Origin: Streptomyces sp. NBC_00237
Lineage (GTDB): Bacteria > Actinomycetota > Actinomycetes > Streptomycetales > Streptomycetaceae
NCBI RefSeq assembly: GCF_026342435.1
Contig: NZ_JAPEMT010000005.1
Coordinates: 248,001-312,000 of the forward strand
Direction: 5' to 3'
DNA length: 64,000 bases
Shown here: positions 17,421 through 26,067 of the stretch, piece by piece
How positions within the stretch are numbered: the first letter of the stretch is position 1
How the letters are laid out: every line of letters starts with the position of its first letter
Notes under the pieces: model-generated
Databases searched by the model: none
What the model was told of the DNA's origin: nothing
What the model saw: the letters and a program-made list of their open reading frames with translations, nothing else
Translations under genes and position numbers: made by a program

Positions 17421-17636
17421 CGGTTCACCTCCGTCCCATGATCGATCAGGGTCAGGAGGATCGCGCGATGTCGGCTACTACTGGGAGGCTCGCCCATGGG
17501 CGGACGCTCACACCTTTCAAGGAGACGGTGAACCGGGGCGCGGCGGCTGCCGGGCCCCCTGGTTCAACAAGAATGAGCCACCCATGGTAAACGATCGGTA
17601 AAGCTGCTGGTAAGAGGGTTGGTCGTCGGATCGGGT

Positions 17637-18071
17637 TCAGGGAGTGAGCGGCTTGACCCAGCGGGACCACTGCGGCTCGGGCGCGTACCCCGCCGCCCGC
17701 CACGCGGGGTGCGCCGACTCGTTCGCGTCCAGCACCATCGCGTCCCCGCGCCGCCCGCCGAGCGCGGCGAACCGCTCCTCGGCCGCAGCGAGGAGGGCCC
17801 GCGAGATGCCCTGCCGACGGTGGCCGGGGTGGACGGCCAAACGGTAGAGCGAGCACCGCCAGCCGTCGAAGCCCGCTATGACAGTGCCCACCGGTTCGCC
17901 GTCGCGCTCCGCCAGGATCAGCGCCTCGGGGTCGCGCGCGACCAGCCGCTCGACGCCGTCCCGGTCGTCGCTGATGCTGGTGCCCTCGGCGGAGGTCTTC
18001 CAGAAGGCGAGGACGGCGTCGAGGTCGGCGGGGGTGGCGGGGCGGAGCCGGATGCTCGCAAGATCACTCAT
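17637..18071 (-). CDS. GNAT family N-acetyltransferase
   Basis: Single-domain GNAT of 144 residues. The acetyl-CoA binding segment is VHPGHRRQGISRALLAAAEERF (about residues 82-103), preceded by the beta-4 strand CSLYRLAV. Conserved IRLRPATPADLDAVLAFW opens the protein. The acceptor cannot be inferred. The 216 bases between it and the CNNM operon hold nothing I can identify. Confidence 0.9.
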   Translation of the reverse strand: MSDLASIRLRPATPADLDAVLAFWKTSAEGTSISDDRDGVERLVARDPEALILAERDGEPVGTVIAGFDGWRCSLYRLAVHPGHRRQGISRALLAAAEERFAALGGRRGDAMVLDANESAHPAWRAAGYAPEPQWSRWVKPLTP

Positions 18072-18218
18072 GGGGGCATCCCACCACCGGGCCGCGACCG
18101 GGGTCGAGCGGGTTTCCCGCCAGGCGATCGGATGCCGCGCAGCTCCTCGATACCGGCCGTCTCGTGCTCCTGCGTGACGTACCCGGCGCCGATGCCCGTC
18201 CGGTATTGGCTTTCGGAC

Positions 18219-18986
18219 CTAACTTCCGGCCGGACGCCTCGCCGTTCCCAGCACGCACGCCGACGACGGCAGCCTCGGCCCCTTCTCGGGTACGTTCACC
18301 CGCCGGTGGGGGCCGAGTTCGAAGCCTGCCGACCGGATCGAGGCGAGGGGGTCACGGGCGGTGTGGCAGTTGCCGAACAACAGGGGCCACACGGTCGTGT
18401 CCAGGACCCGCTGAAGCACCGCCATGCCGCGCCGCTCGTCCCTGCCGTGCTCGAAGAAGCGCAGCTCACCGCCGGGACGCAGCACCCGCTTCGCCTCCAC
18501 GAGAGCCCGGTCCACGCTCCGTACGCTGCACAGCACCAGGGAGAACACCACCGCGTCGTACGCCTCGCTCTTGACCGGCAGGGCCTCCGCGGCACCGGGC
18601 ACAACGTCCACCGGAACGTCCGTCCGCAGCGCCTCCTCCAGCGCCAACTGCCGCAGGGAGCGCTCCGGTTCGATGGCGACGACCTCCGAGACGGTCGCCG
18701 GGTAGTGCGCGAAGTTCAGCCCGTTGCCCGCGCCGACCTCCAGCACCCGGCCGGACAGCCCGGACAGCAGTTCCGCCCGGTGTGCGGCGATGCCGCCGCG
18801 AAGGTCGGCGGACACGCTGAGCCGCGCGTACACCCGGGCGAACAGGGGGTGGTGCACGGCGTCGTGCGGGACCTTGCGGTTCCGGCCCGTGACGGCCTTG
18901 GCAGCCTCGACGGCCTTGACGCGCCTGATGCCCCTGATGCCCTTCGGGCCCCTGAGTCCTTTGAAGAAGTGTGGACGTACGGCCAT
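18219..18986 (-). CDS. class I SAM-dependent methyltransferase
   Basis: Methyltransferase of 255 residues of the Methyltransf_11 type. Motif I VLEVGAGNGLN (about residues 80-90) binds SAM, VVAIEPERSL follows, and YDAVVFSLVLCSV plus RVLRPGGELRFFEH are motifs II-III. A basic N-terminal extension of about 40 residues (FFKGLRGPKGIRGIRRVKAVE) precedes the catalytic domain. The family resembles small-molecule methyltransferases of the UbiE type. No partner gene indicates the substrate. Confidence 0.87.
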   Translation of the reverse strand: MAVRPHFFKGLRGPKGIRGIRRVKAVEAAKAVTGRNRKVPHDAVHHPLFARVYARLSVSADLRGGIAAHRAELLSGLSGRVLEVGAGNGLNFAHYPATVSEVVAIEPERSLRQLALEEALRTDVPVDVVPGAAEALPVKSEAYDAVVFSLVLCSVRSVDRALVEAKRVLRPGGELRFFEHGRDERRGMAVLQRVLDTTVWPLLFGNCHTARDPLASIRSAGFELGPHRRVNVPEKGPRLPSSACVLGTARRPAGS

Positions 18987-19073
18987 CGCGGACCTCCTCC
19001 GTGGAGTCCGTGGACTCCGGGATACGGGCGGGTTACCGCAATTGTCCTCCCCGGCACCGGGAGTGACAGCCCG

Positions 19074-19418
19074 TCAGGCGCTCACGAAGCAGAACTCGTT
19101 GCCTTCGGGGTCCAGCAGCACCTGGAAGTCCCCCGGCTCCTGCGACACGATTCCGCCGGAGAGCTTCGCCCCGAGCGCCACCGCTTCGGCGCTGAACGCC
19201 GGGATGTCGTCGGCCACCAGGTCGATGTGCACCCGGTTCTTGGCCGACTTGCCCTCCGGAACCCGCTGGAAGGCGAGCCGGGTGAAGTCGGGGACGTCGA
19301 TGTACGACCAGTCCGGGCTGCGGTCGTGGGGTTCGCCGCCGACCAGGGAAGCCCAGAAACGGACGAGGGCGGCGGGGTCGGCGCAGTCGAAGACGATTTC
19401 GTCGATACGTGCTCGCAT
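19074..19418 (-). CDS. VOC family protein (glyoxalase-like)
   Basis: Protein of 114 residues of the vicinal-oxygen-chelate fold: beta-strand modules IDEIVFDCADPAALVRFWASLVGG and VHIDLVADDIPAFSAEAVALGA, ending with the typical LLDPEGNEFCFV. The start ATG 19418 is chosen over a slightly longer frame. Members range from dioxygenases to antibiotic-binding proteins; nothing here separates these. Confidence 0.85.
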   Translation of the reverse strand: MRARIDEIVFDCADPAALVRFWASLVGGEPHDRSPDWSYIDVPDFTRLAFQRVPEGKSAKNRVHIDLVADDIPAFSAEAVALGAKLSGGIVSQEPGDFQVLLDPEGNEFCFVSA

Positions 19419-19457
19419 GATCCCCACCCTACGCACAGCCGGTGTGCGGTCCCTGAG

Positions 19458-20174
19458 TCACCGCAGGGCGGCGGCGAACTCCGCCGCGTCCCAGCCCCCG
19501 CCCAGCTCCCGCGCCAGCCAGCTCCCGGCCTCCGCCGCGAACCGTACGGGGTCGAGAGCGCCCGCCCCCGCCGGTACGGCGCCGAGCAGCGGCGCGCCCG
19601 CCATCTCGGCCAGCTCCTCGACGTTGCAGCGCTCGGCGAGACCGGGCTCGTGCGGCCAGGCCCCGATCACCACGCCCCGCGTCGTCAACCCCCGTGCCCG
19701 CAAGGCGTCTCCGGTCAGCTGCACGAGGTTGAGCGTCCCGAGCGCGGGGGCCGCCACGACGAGCACGGGCGCGTCCAGGAGCCCGGCGACGTCTGCCAGC
19801 GTTCCCCCGTCCCCGTCCATCCTGACGAGGAGCCCGCCCGCCCCTTCGACGAGTACGAGGTCGTACGCGGCCTCCAGCTCGCGGGCGGCGTCGGCGGCGT
19901 CCTGCGGGGTGACCGGGCGCAGGCCCGCGCGGCGGGCGGAGGTGGCGGGGGCGAGGGGCTCGGGGAACCGGGCCAGCTCGAAGGCGTCCACGCCCTCACC
20001 CGCGAGGCGGGCGGCGACGTGCGCATCGCCCTCTTCGCCCGGGGCGACGCCGGTCTGCGCAGGCTTCAGCACGGCGACGCGCTGCCCCTTTGCCCGGGCG
20101 ATGGCGGCGACGGCGGCGGTGACGACGGTCTTGCCGATGTCGGTGTTGGTGCCGGTGACGACGAGGGTGGGCAT
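19458..20174 (-). CDS. bioD: dethiobiotin synthase
   Basis: ATP-dependent enzyme of 238 residues that closes the ureido ring of 7,8-diaminopelargonate. The P-loop TGTNTDIGKTVV lies at residues 7-18, the diaminopelargonate-binding KPAQTG at 37-42, and VEGAGGLLVR is the magnesium/phosphate region. It is the last gene of the bioB-bioA-bioD unit, 80 bases after bioA; a small GC hairpin lies in that gap. Confidence 0.96.
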   Translation of the reverse strand: MPTLVVTGTNTDIGKTVVTAAVAAIARAKGQRVAVLKPAQTGVAPGEEGDAHVAARLAGEGVDAFELARFPEPLAPATSARRAGLRPVTPQDAADAARELEAAYDLVLVEGAGGLLVRMDGDGGTLADVAGLLDAPVLVVAAPALGTLNLVQLTGDALRARGLTTRGVVIGAWPHEPGLAERCNVEELAEMAGAPLLGAVPAGAGALDPVRFAAEAGSWLARELGGGWDAAEFAAALR

Positions 20175-20239
20175 GCGGGCTCCTGGTTCTGGTGGGGGTG
20201 TCTCAGGTACGGGTCGGTGGGCGGACTGATGCCCCTACC

Positions 20240-20254
20240 GGGGGCTCCGCCCCC
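20240..20254 (-). terminator. small GC hairpin between bioA and bioD
   Basis: GGGGGC-TCC-GCCCCC directly follows the bioA stop codon. It may be a weak terminator or attenuator lowering bioD transcription relative to bioA and bioB. It is short, so confidence is low. Confidence 0.4.
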
Positions 20255-21550
20255 TCATCCCGCCCCCGCCGCCGCACAGACCCCCCGCCCGATCCGGGCA
20301 AGGTCCGCGTCCCCGGTGACGTACGGGGGCATCACGTACACCAGGTCCCGGAACGGCCGCACCCACACCCCTTCCCGCGCCGCCGCCTCCGTCGCGGCCT
20401 CCATCGACACCGCGTGGTCGAGCTGCACGACGCCGATCCCGCCGAGCACACGCACCTCCCGCACCCCCGGCAGCTCCCGCGCCGGAGCGAGCCCGTCCCA
20501 CAGCCCCGCCTCCAGCCTCTTCACTTCCGCCTGCCAGTCCTGCGACAGCAGCAGCTCGATCGAGGCACACGCCACCGCCGCCGCCAGCGGGTTCGCCATG
20601 AACGTCGGCCCGTGCGCCAGTACCGGCACCTCGCCCCGCGAGATCCCGTCCGCCACCCTCGCCGTGCACAGCGTGGCCGCCATCGTCAGATACCCGCCGG
20701 TCAGCGCCTTCCCCAGACACATCACGTCCGGCGAGACCGCCGCCTGCTCCGCGGCGAAGAGGGTCCCCGTGCGCCCGAACCCGGTCGCGATCTCGTCGAA
20801 GACGAGCAGCACGTCATGCGCGTCGCACGCCTCCCGCAGCACCCGCAGGTACTCGGGCGCGTGGAAGCGCATCCCGCCCGCTCCCTGCACCACCGGCTCC
20901 ACGATCACCGCGGCCAGCTCGTCCGCGTGCCGGGCGATCGTCTCGCGCAACAGCTCCGCGTACGACTCCTCGTACGCCGCCGGAGGCTCCGGGACGAAGA
21001 GCTGCTGCGGCAGCACCCCCTGCCACAGCCCGTGCATCCCGCCATCCGGGTCGCACACCGACATCGGCTGCCAGGTGTCCCCGTGGTAGCCGCCGCGCCA
21101 GGTCAGCAGGCGCTGCTTGGCGGGACGGCCCACCGAGCGCCAGTGCTGGAGGCACATCTTCACGGCGACCTCGACCGACACCGAGCCCGAGTCGCAGAGG
21201 AAGACGTGCCGCAGGGGCTCCGGGGTGATCTCCACCAGCTTCGCGGCCAGCCGTACGCCCGGCTCGTGGGTGAGCCCGCCGAACATGACGTGGCTCATCC
21301 GGTCGAGCTGGCCGCGCGCCGCCTCGTTCAGGACGGGGTGGTTGTAGCCGTGGATCGCCGACCACCACGAGGACATGCCGTCGATCAACTCGGTCTGCCC
21401 GAAGGCGGGTCGGGCCAGGCGCAGGCGTACGCCGGACGCCGATTCCACGAGCAGGGGTTCCGCGCGTCCCGGCATCGGACCGTACGGGTGCCAGACGTGC
21501 TCCTTGTCCAGACGCAGGAGCTCGGTGGGGGAGAGGGAGCGGTCAGGCAT
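20255..21550 (-). CDS. bioA: adenosylmethionine-8-amino-7-oxononanoate aminotransferase
   Basis: PLP-dependent class III aminotransferase of 431 residues that makes 7,8-diaminopelargonate using SAM as amino donor. Visible are HVWHPYGPM at the N-terminus, GMSSWWSAIHGYNHP, FLCDSGSVSVEVAVKM, the PLP aspartate in LLVFDEIATGFGRTG, and the Schiff-base lysine in CLGKALTGGYL. Its ATG at 21550 overlaps the last eight bases of bioB (ATGCCTGA), so translation is coupled. Confidence 0.96.
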   Translation of the reverse strand: MPDRSLSPTELLRLDKEHVWHPYGPMPGRAEPLLVESASGVRLRLARPAFGQTELIDGMSSWWSAIHGYNHPVLNEAARGQLDRMSHVMFGGLTHEPGVRLAAKLVEITPEPLRHVFLCDSGSVSVEVAVKMCLQHWRSVGRPAKQRLLTWRGGYHGDTWQPMSVCDPDGGMHGLWQGVLPQQLFVPEPPAAYEESYAELLRETIARHADELAAVIVEPVVQGAGGMRFHAPEYLRVLREACDAHDVLLVFDEIATGFGRTGTLFAAEQAAVSPDVMCLGKALTGGYLTMAATLCTARVADGISRGEVPVLAHGPTFMANPLAAAVACASIELLLSQDWQAEVKRLEAGLWDGLAPARELPGVREVRVLGGIGVVQLDHAVSMEAATEAAAREGVWVRPFRDLVYVMPPYVTGDADLARIGRGVCAAAGAG

Positions 21551-22736
21551 TGGGCGCGAGGTCCGTTCCCGCGCCCCGGCGGCGCACCGACACGAGATCC
21601 GTACGGGCCTCCTCGCGCGCGGCTGGAACGGTGGCGTCCGGCTCGGACGTACCGCACACCGACCCGCAGACGCCGCCCCCCTCGGCATCGGCCGAGGCGC
21701 CGGAACCGCATCCGCCGCCCGCCGTGGCCCGATGCCCCGGCAGCGTCGTCGTGTCCGTGCCCTCCACCTCGAAGCCCGCGTCCGCGATCATCTCCAGGTC
21801 CGCCTGTCCTGCCTGGCCCTCGCTGGTCAGGTAGTCGCCCAGGAAGATGGAGTTGACCAGGTGCAGGGCGAGCGGCTGCATCGTGCGCAGGTGGACCTCG
21901 CGGCCGCCCGCGAGCCGGACCTCCACGTCCGGGCAGACGAACCGGACCATCGCCAGGATGCGCAGCGCCCGCTGCGGGGTGAGGTTCCACTCCTTGGCGA
22001 GGGGGGTGCCCTCGAAGGGGATCAGGAAGTTCACCGGGACGGAGTCCGGGTCGAGTTCGCGCAGCGAGAAGACCACGTCGACCAGGTCCGCGTCGGACTC
22101 GCCCATGCCCGCGATCAGCCCGGAACAGGCGGACAGACCCGCCGCCTGCGCCTGCTGGACGGTCTCCACGCGGTCCGCGTAGGTGTGGGTGGTGGTGATG
22201 TCGCCGTACGTCGCCTCGGAGGTGTTGAGGTTGTGGTTGTACGCGTCCGCGCCCGCGGACCGCAGGCGCTCGGCCTGGCCCTCGGAGAGCAGGCCGAGGC
22301 AGGCGCAGACCTCGACGCCCTCGTTCTGCTCCTTGATCGCCTCGATGGTCTTCGAGACCCGGTCCACGTCCCTGTCGGTCGGACCGCGCCCGCTCGCCAC
22401 CAGGCAGACCCGCTTCGCGCCGCCCGCGACCCCGGCCGCCGCCGCCTTCGACGCCTCGTCGGCCTTCAGCCAGGTGTACTTGAGGATCTCGGCCTTGGAA
22501 CCGAGCCGCTGCGAGCAGTACGAGCAGTCCTCGGGGCACAGCCCCGACTTCAGGTTGACGAGGTAGTTGAGCTTCACCCGCCGACCGAACCACTGGCGGC
22601 GCACCTTGCCCGCCGCCGCCACCACGTCGAGCAGGTCGTCGTCGGTCGTCGCCAGTACGGCGAGTGCTTCTTCACGGGTCGGCAGCTCGCGCCGCAGCCC
22701 CTTCTCCACGAGAGTGTTCAGCAGGTCCATGAGCAT
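21543..22736 (-). CDS. bioB: biotin synthase
   Basis: Radical SAM enzyme of 397 residues that inserts sulfur into dethiobiotin. The 4Fe-4S cysteines are Cys67, Cys71 and Cys74 in CPEDCSYC; the YNHNLNTSEATYGDI segment and the arginine in VEVRLAGGREVHLR belong to the second cluster site. The C-terminus has a family-atypical, Cys/Gly-rich tail of about 65 residues after the core. It heads bioB-bioA-bioD and is divergent from bioF, so a shared control region lies between. ATG 22736 or 22730 could be the start. Confidence 0.96.
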   Translation of the reverse strand: MLMDLLNTLVEKGLRRELPTREEALAVLATTDDDLLDVVAAAGKVRRQWFGRRVKLNYLVNLKSGLCPEDCSYCSQRLGSKAEILKYTWLKADEASKAAAAGVAGGAKRVCLVASGRGPTDRDVDRVSKTIEAIKEQNEGVEVCACLGLLSEGQAERLRSAGADAYNHNLNTSEATYGDITTTHTYADRVETVQQAQAAGLSACSGLIAGMGESDADLVDVVFSLRELDPDSVPVNFLIPFEGTPLAKEWNLTPQRALRILAMVRFVCPDVEVRLAGGREVHLRTMQPLALHLVNSIFLGDYLTSEGQAGQADLEMIADAGFEVEGTDTTTLPGHRATAGGGCGSGASADAEGGGVCGSVCGTSEPDATVPAAREEARTDLVSVRRRGAGTDLAPNA

Positions 22737-22796
22737 GATCCTGACCTACGGCACTGCCGCTGTCCAAGGAGGATCCGTACAACAGCGCGCGTTCGA

Positions 22797-22816
22797 GGTG
22801 TGGGTATTGCCACACC
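22797..22816. promoter_or_regulatory. candidate biotin operator between bioB and bioF
   Basis: GGTGTGG-GTATTG-CCACACC is a perfect 7-bp inverted repeat with a 6-bp spacer, roughly midway in the divergent bioB/bioF intergenic region. Its position suits a shared biotin-responsive repressor (a BioQ- or BirA-type regulator). It could instead be a leader hairpin for either gene. Confidence 0.5.
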
Positions 22817-22941
22817 CTGAAGGCGGTTCCGTGCGGCTAGTGTCTGTGAGCTGCCTACAAAAGCAGACCGCGTGCCCGTTTTCCCGGCATGCGTTGCGCG
22901 CGTACCCCCCACCCCGTCCCCTGTGCCACGGAGGGTCTCCC

Positions 22942-24093
22942 ATGCCCCAGCGTCCCACCACCCCCTTCGGACGGCTCGCGGAGGAGGCCGGACGCCGGGA
23001 GCGCGCCGGGCTCGTCAGGACGCTGCGGCCACGGCCTGCCGACAGCCCCCTGCTCGACCTCGCGAGCAACGACTACCTCGGGCTCACCCGCCACCCCGAG
23101 GTCACCGCAGCCGCCGCCGAGGCCGCCCGCCGCTGGGGCGCGGGCGCCACCGGGTCACGGCTGGTCACCGGAAGCACCGAACTGCACGCCGAACTGGAGC
23201 GGGAACTCGCCGAGTTCACCGGCTTCGAGGCGGCCCTCGTCCTGTCCTCCGGGTACGCGGCCAACCTCGCGGCGCTCACCGCCCTCACCGCGCGCGGCTC
23301 CCTGATCGTCTCCGACGCGGGCAACCACGCCTCGATCGTGGACGGTTGCCGCCTCTCCCGGGCCGAGACCGCCGTCGCGGCACACACCGACCCCGCTGCC
23401 GTACGCAAGTGTCTGGACGGGCACCCGGGGGAGGCCCTGGTGGTCACCGACTCCGTCTTCTCGGTCGACGGCGACGCGGCTCCGCTGGAGGAAATCGCCG
23501 ACGTGGTACGGGAGTTCGGTGCGGCGCTCGTCGTCGACGACGCGCACGGTCTGGGCGTACTCGGTGACGGTGGGCGCGGCGCGCCGCACGCGGCGGGTCT
23601 CGCGGGAGCCCCGGACGTCGTCGCGACCGTCACCCTGTCGAAGTCGCTCGGCAGCCAGGGCGGCGCGGTGCTGGGGCCCGCGCACGTCATCGACCACCTG
23701 GTGAACGCCGCCCGCACCTTCATCTTCGACACCGGGCTCGCCCCGGCCGCCGTCGGCGGGGCCCTCGCGAGCCTGCGGCTGCTGCGCCGCGAACCCGGCC
23801 GGGCGGCGCGGGCGCGCGAAGTGGCGCGTTCCCTGCACCGGCAACTGACGGACGCCGGTCTCGTCGCCGCCAGGCCCGACGCGGCCGTGGTCTCCGTACG
23901 GGCACCCGCGGCGGACGCCGCGCTGCGCTGGGCGGCCGACTGCCGCACCGAGGGGCTGGGGGTCGGGTGCTTCAGGCCGCCGTCCGTTCCCGACGGCATC
24001 TCGCGGCTGCGGCTCACCGCGCGGGCCGACCTCGACGAGGCACAGATCGCGGGTGCGGTGGACGTCATCGTCCGTACCGCACCCGCCAGTTGA
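22942..24093 (+). CDS. bioF: 8-amino-7-oxononanoate synthase
   Basis: PLP enzyme of 383 residues that condenses pimeloyl-ACP/CoA with alanine. Visible are LDLASNDYLGLTRHP, GATGSRLVTGSTELHAELE, VVDDAHGLGVLGDGGRG with the PLP aspartate and histidine, and the Schiff-base lysine in VTLSKSLGSQGGAV. The start ATG 22942 has GGAGGG six bases upstream. It is transcribed away from bioBAD, completing the late biotin pathway. No pimelate-forming genes are in the window. Confidence 0.96.
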   Translation: MPQRPTTPFGRLAEEAGRRERAGLVRTLRPRPADSPLLDLASNDYLGLTRHPEVTAAAAEAARRWGAGATGSRLVTGSTELHAELERELAEFTGFEAALVLSSGYAANLAALTALTARGSLIVSDAGNHASIVDGCRLSRAETAVAAHTDPAAVRKCLDGHPGEALVVTDSVFSVDGDAAPLEEIADVVREFGAALVVDDAHGLGVLGDGGRGAPHAAGLAGAPDVVATVTLSKSLGSQGGAVLGPAHVIDHLVNAARTFIFDTGLAPAAVGGALASLRLLRREPGRAARAREVARSLHRQLTDAGLVAARPDAAVVSVRAPAADAALRWAADCRTEGLGVGCFRPPSVPDGISRLRLTARADLDEAQIAGAVDVIVRTAPAS

Positions 24094-24122
24094 CTTGGTG
24101 TCGGAAGTGCGTTGGCGCTGGA

Positions 24123-24347
24123 TCAGAGGGCCTCTTCGCGCACGGCGCCGACGAAGCGCGCCCATGCGTGGGAGGTGAACAGGAGAGCGGGCAGGGTGGT
24201 GCGCTTCGAGTCCCGGACGGCCCGCAGGCCGCCGGGGGTCGGAGCGGTTTCCACGCAGTTGTTCATGCCTGCGCTGTGACTGCTGCGACGCCACGCTGCG
24301 TCGGGCAGAAGCGAGCCGGAAAGTACGACTGGGAGGTGTGGGGACAT
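24123..24347 (-). CDS. DUF397 domain protein
   Basis: Protein of 74 residues with the DUF397 signature: AWRRSSHSAGMNNCVETA, VRDSKRTT and the closing TSHAWARFVGAVREE. Such genes are numerous in streptomycetes and accompany an XRE regulator with a DUF5753 domain, as here (84 bases downstream of that gene's stop, same strand). In S. coelicolor pairs of this type (WhiJ-like, Scr1/Scr2) the small protein is thought to bind and modulate its regulator. The ATG at 24347 has AGGGAG upstream. Confidence 0.92.
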   Translation of the reverse strand: MSPHLPVVLSGSLLPDAAWRRSSHSAGMNNCVETAPTPGGLRAVRDSKRTTLPALLFTSHAWARFVGAVREEAL

Positions 24348-24431
24348 GGGGTCTCCCTGCACGTCGTCACCGATAGGTGGTCGTCCGTCACGGGGCGGCC
24401 CGTTGCCGGGCCGGCCGCTCCGGGTTGTCCC

Positions 24432-25289
24432 TCAGGAACCGCCTTCGATGTCGGCGATCAGCTCCAGCGAGTCCTGCGGGGACAGGGCCTGTTCCTGGAT
24501 CTTGCGGAATGCCGCCGAGTATTCCGCAAGGTCTTCTTTCCGTTCCAGGGAGAGGCTACTCGCCAAATGGTCGATAACAACCACATCCAGATCGGCAATG
24601 TTCGGAAAGGAGAAGATAACGAAAGAACCCGTGATACCCGTGTGCGCACCCACCGCAAAGGGAATCACCTGTAACCGGACGTTCGGCAATTCAATTGCCT
24701 CCAGCAAGTGCCGGATCTGTTCCTTCATCCCGCGTCCGCCGCCCACCTGCCTGCGCAGCACCGCCTCGTCCAGCACCGCCCTCAGTACCAACGGCTCCTG
24801 CGAACGCAGTACTTCCTGTCGGGCCAGCCGCACCTCCACCAGCGTTTCGATCTTCTTCACCGACAGGTTCGGCAGCATCGCCCGCGTCACCTCGCGCGCG
24901 TAGCCCGGCGTCTGGAGGAGCCCCGGCACCACCGAGGTCTCCAGGTTGCGTGCCGAGGACGCCTGGGACTCCAGGGAGATGAAGTCCCGGTACTGGGAGG
25001 GCAGCAGCCCCCGGTAGGAGTGCCACCACTGGGTCCCCGACTCTCCGGCCGTCTCCGCCAACGCCGCGAGCAGACGGCGCAGTTGGGGGTCCCGGACGTC
25101 GTACACCTCCAGCAGCCGGGCCACGTCGTCGGGCTTGACGCCGCTGCGCCCGGTCTCGATGCGGCTCACCTTCGACTGGTGCCAGCCGACGAGGCGCGCG
25201 GCTTCCGGACTGGTGAGCCCCGCCCTGTCGCGCAGTCTGCGCAGTTCCTCCCCGAGCTTGCGGCGGCGTACCGCGGGTCCGTGGCGCAT
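24432..25289 (-). CDS. XRE-family regulator with DUF5753 domain (WhiJ/AbaA-like)
   Basis: Regulator of 285 residues: helix-turn-helix at about 10-65 (LGEELRRLRDRAGLTSPEAARLVGWHQSKVSRIE) and a C-terminal DUF5753 domain (about 85-280, from WHSYRGLLPSQYRDFISLE). An AGGGAG site six bases upstream fixes ATG 25289. It is followed by a DUF397 gene and is divergent from an anti-sigma-like ATPase, the classic streptomycete triad that affects development. A TTA leucine codon at 24672-24674 should make translation depend on the bldA tRNA. The 3' half is visibly less GC-rich than neighbouring genes. Confidence 0.93.
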   Translation of the reverse strand: MRHGPAVRRRKLGEELRRLRDRAGLTSPEAARLVGWHQSKVSRIETGRSGVKPDDVARLLEVYDVRDPQLRRLLAALAETAGESGTQWWHSYRGLLPSQYRDFISLESQASSARNLETSVVPGLLQTPGYAREVTRAMLPNLSVKKIETLVEVRLARQEVLRSQEPLVLRAVLDEAVLRRQVGGGRGMKEQIRHLLEAIELPNVRLQVIPFAVGAHTGITGSFVIFSFPNIADLDVVVIDHLASSLSLERKEDLAEYSAAFRKIQEQALSPQDSLELIADIEGGS

Positions 25290-25527
25290 TCCCGACTCCC
25301 TTCGGTCTGGCATCCCCTCCCCGCCGAAAGTCAGTGTGCGGTCAAATACGGTCTTGCGTCGCAGAGTTCACTACTTTGAGTGGCAGATATATGTATGTCT
25401 GGGAGGAACGCCCTCCGCGCGCGCACCATGAGTGACACTCTGGCGCGGAACCAAGTCCGGGGCCGCCCCCGCACAGATCCGCGTACGACCAAGAGTCCGG
25501 CCCCGGTGGGAAAGGGACAGCGTCGCC

Positions 25528-25959
25528 ATGGCAGACCACCAGGAAGTATCCGTCACCCTGCCGAGCGATCCCGCCTCGGTGTCCACGGCCCGGAAGTACG
25601 TCGCCGAAGTCCTCGCCGAATGGGGCCTGTCGGCGGACTCCGATGCCGCCGACACCGTACGGCTGATCGTCTCGGAGCTGGCGACCAACGCCGTGCAGCA
25701 CACCTTCGGCCAGTCGCCCACCTTCACGGTGGACGTCCAGTTGGAGCGGGACGAGCGACTGCGCGTCGGCGTCACCGACAGTCATCCACGCTGGCCCCAA
25801 CGGCTGCCCGCCGCCGTCCAGCAGGACAACGGCCGAGGCATGGTCATCATCCGCTCGCTCGTCGCCGAGTGCGGCGGCCGTCTGTCCGTCACACCCACCG
25901 CCGAGGGCGGCAAGACGGTGTGGATCGCGCTGCCGTGGACCGTGCCCGTGCAGAGATGA
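25528..25959 (+). CDS. ATP-binding protein (anti-sigma-factor-like histidine kinase fold)
   Basis: HATPase_c protein of 143 residues like the RsbW/SpoIIAB family. The N-box is LIVSELATNAVQHT (about residues 51-64) and the G-boxes are VTDSHPRWP and NGRGMVIIRSLVAECGG. No histidine phosphorylation domain is present. It completes the XRE/DUF397/ATPase triad; partners may be an anti-anti-sigma factor or the regulator itself. The ATG at 25528 has only a weak purine-rich site upstream. The 238-base divergent region holds an AT-rich stretch (about 25365-25400) suited to promoters. Confidence 0.88.
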   Translation: MADHQEVSVTLPSDPASVSTARKYVAEVLAEWGLSADSDAADTVRLIVSELATNAVQHTFGQSPTFTVDVQLERDERLRVGVTDSHPRWPQRLPAAVQQDNGRGMVIIRSLVAECGGRLSVTPTAEGGKTVWIALPWTVPVQR

Positions 25960-26004
25960 CCGCACGGGCACGCGGACGGCGGCCGGGAACGGACGGCCGG
26001 GAGA

Positions 26005-26049
26005 GTACGGCGGTGCGCCGGGGAGTCCAGCCCCGGCGCACCGCCGTAC
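26005..26049. terminator. bidirectional hairpin between ATPase and NlpC/P60 genes
   Basis: GTACGGCGGTGCGCCGGGG (26005-26023) pairs perfectly over 19 bp with 26031-26049 around the loop AGTCCAG. It lies between two convergent genes ending at 25959 and 26068, as expected for a two-way terminator. Confidence 0.85.
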
Positions 26050-26067
26050 CCAGGAGATGGACGGGGG

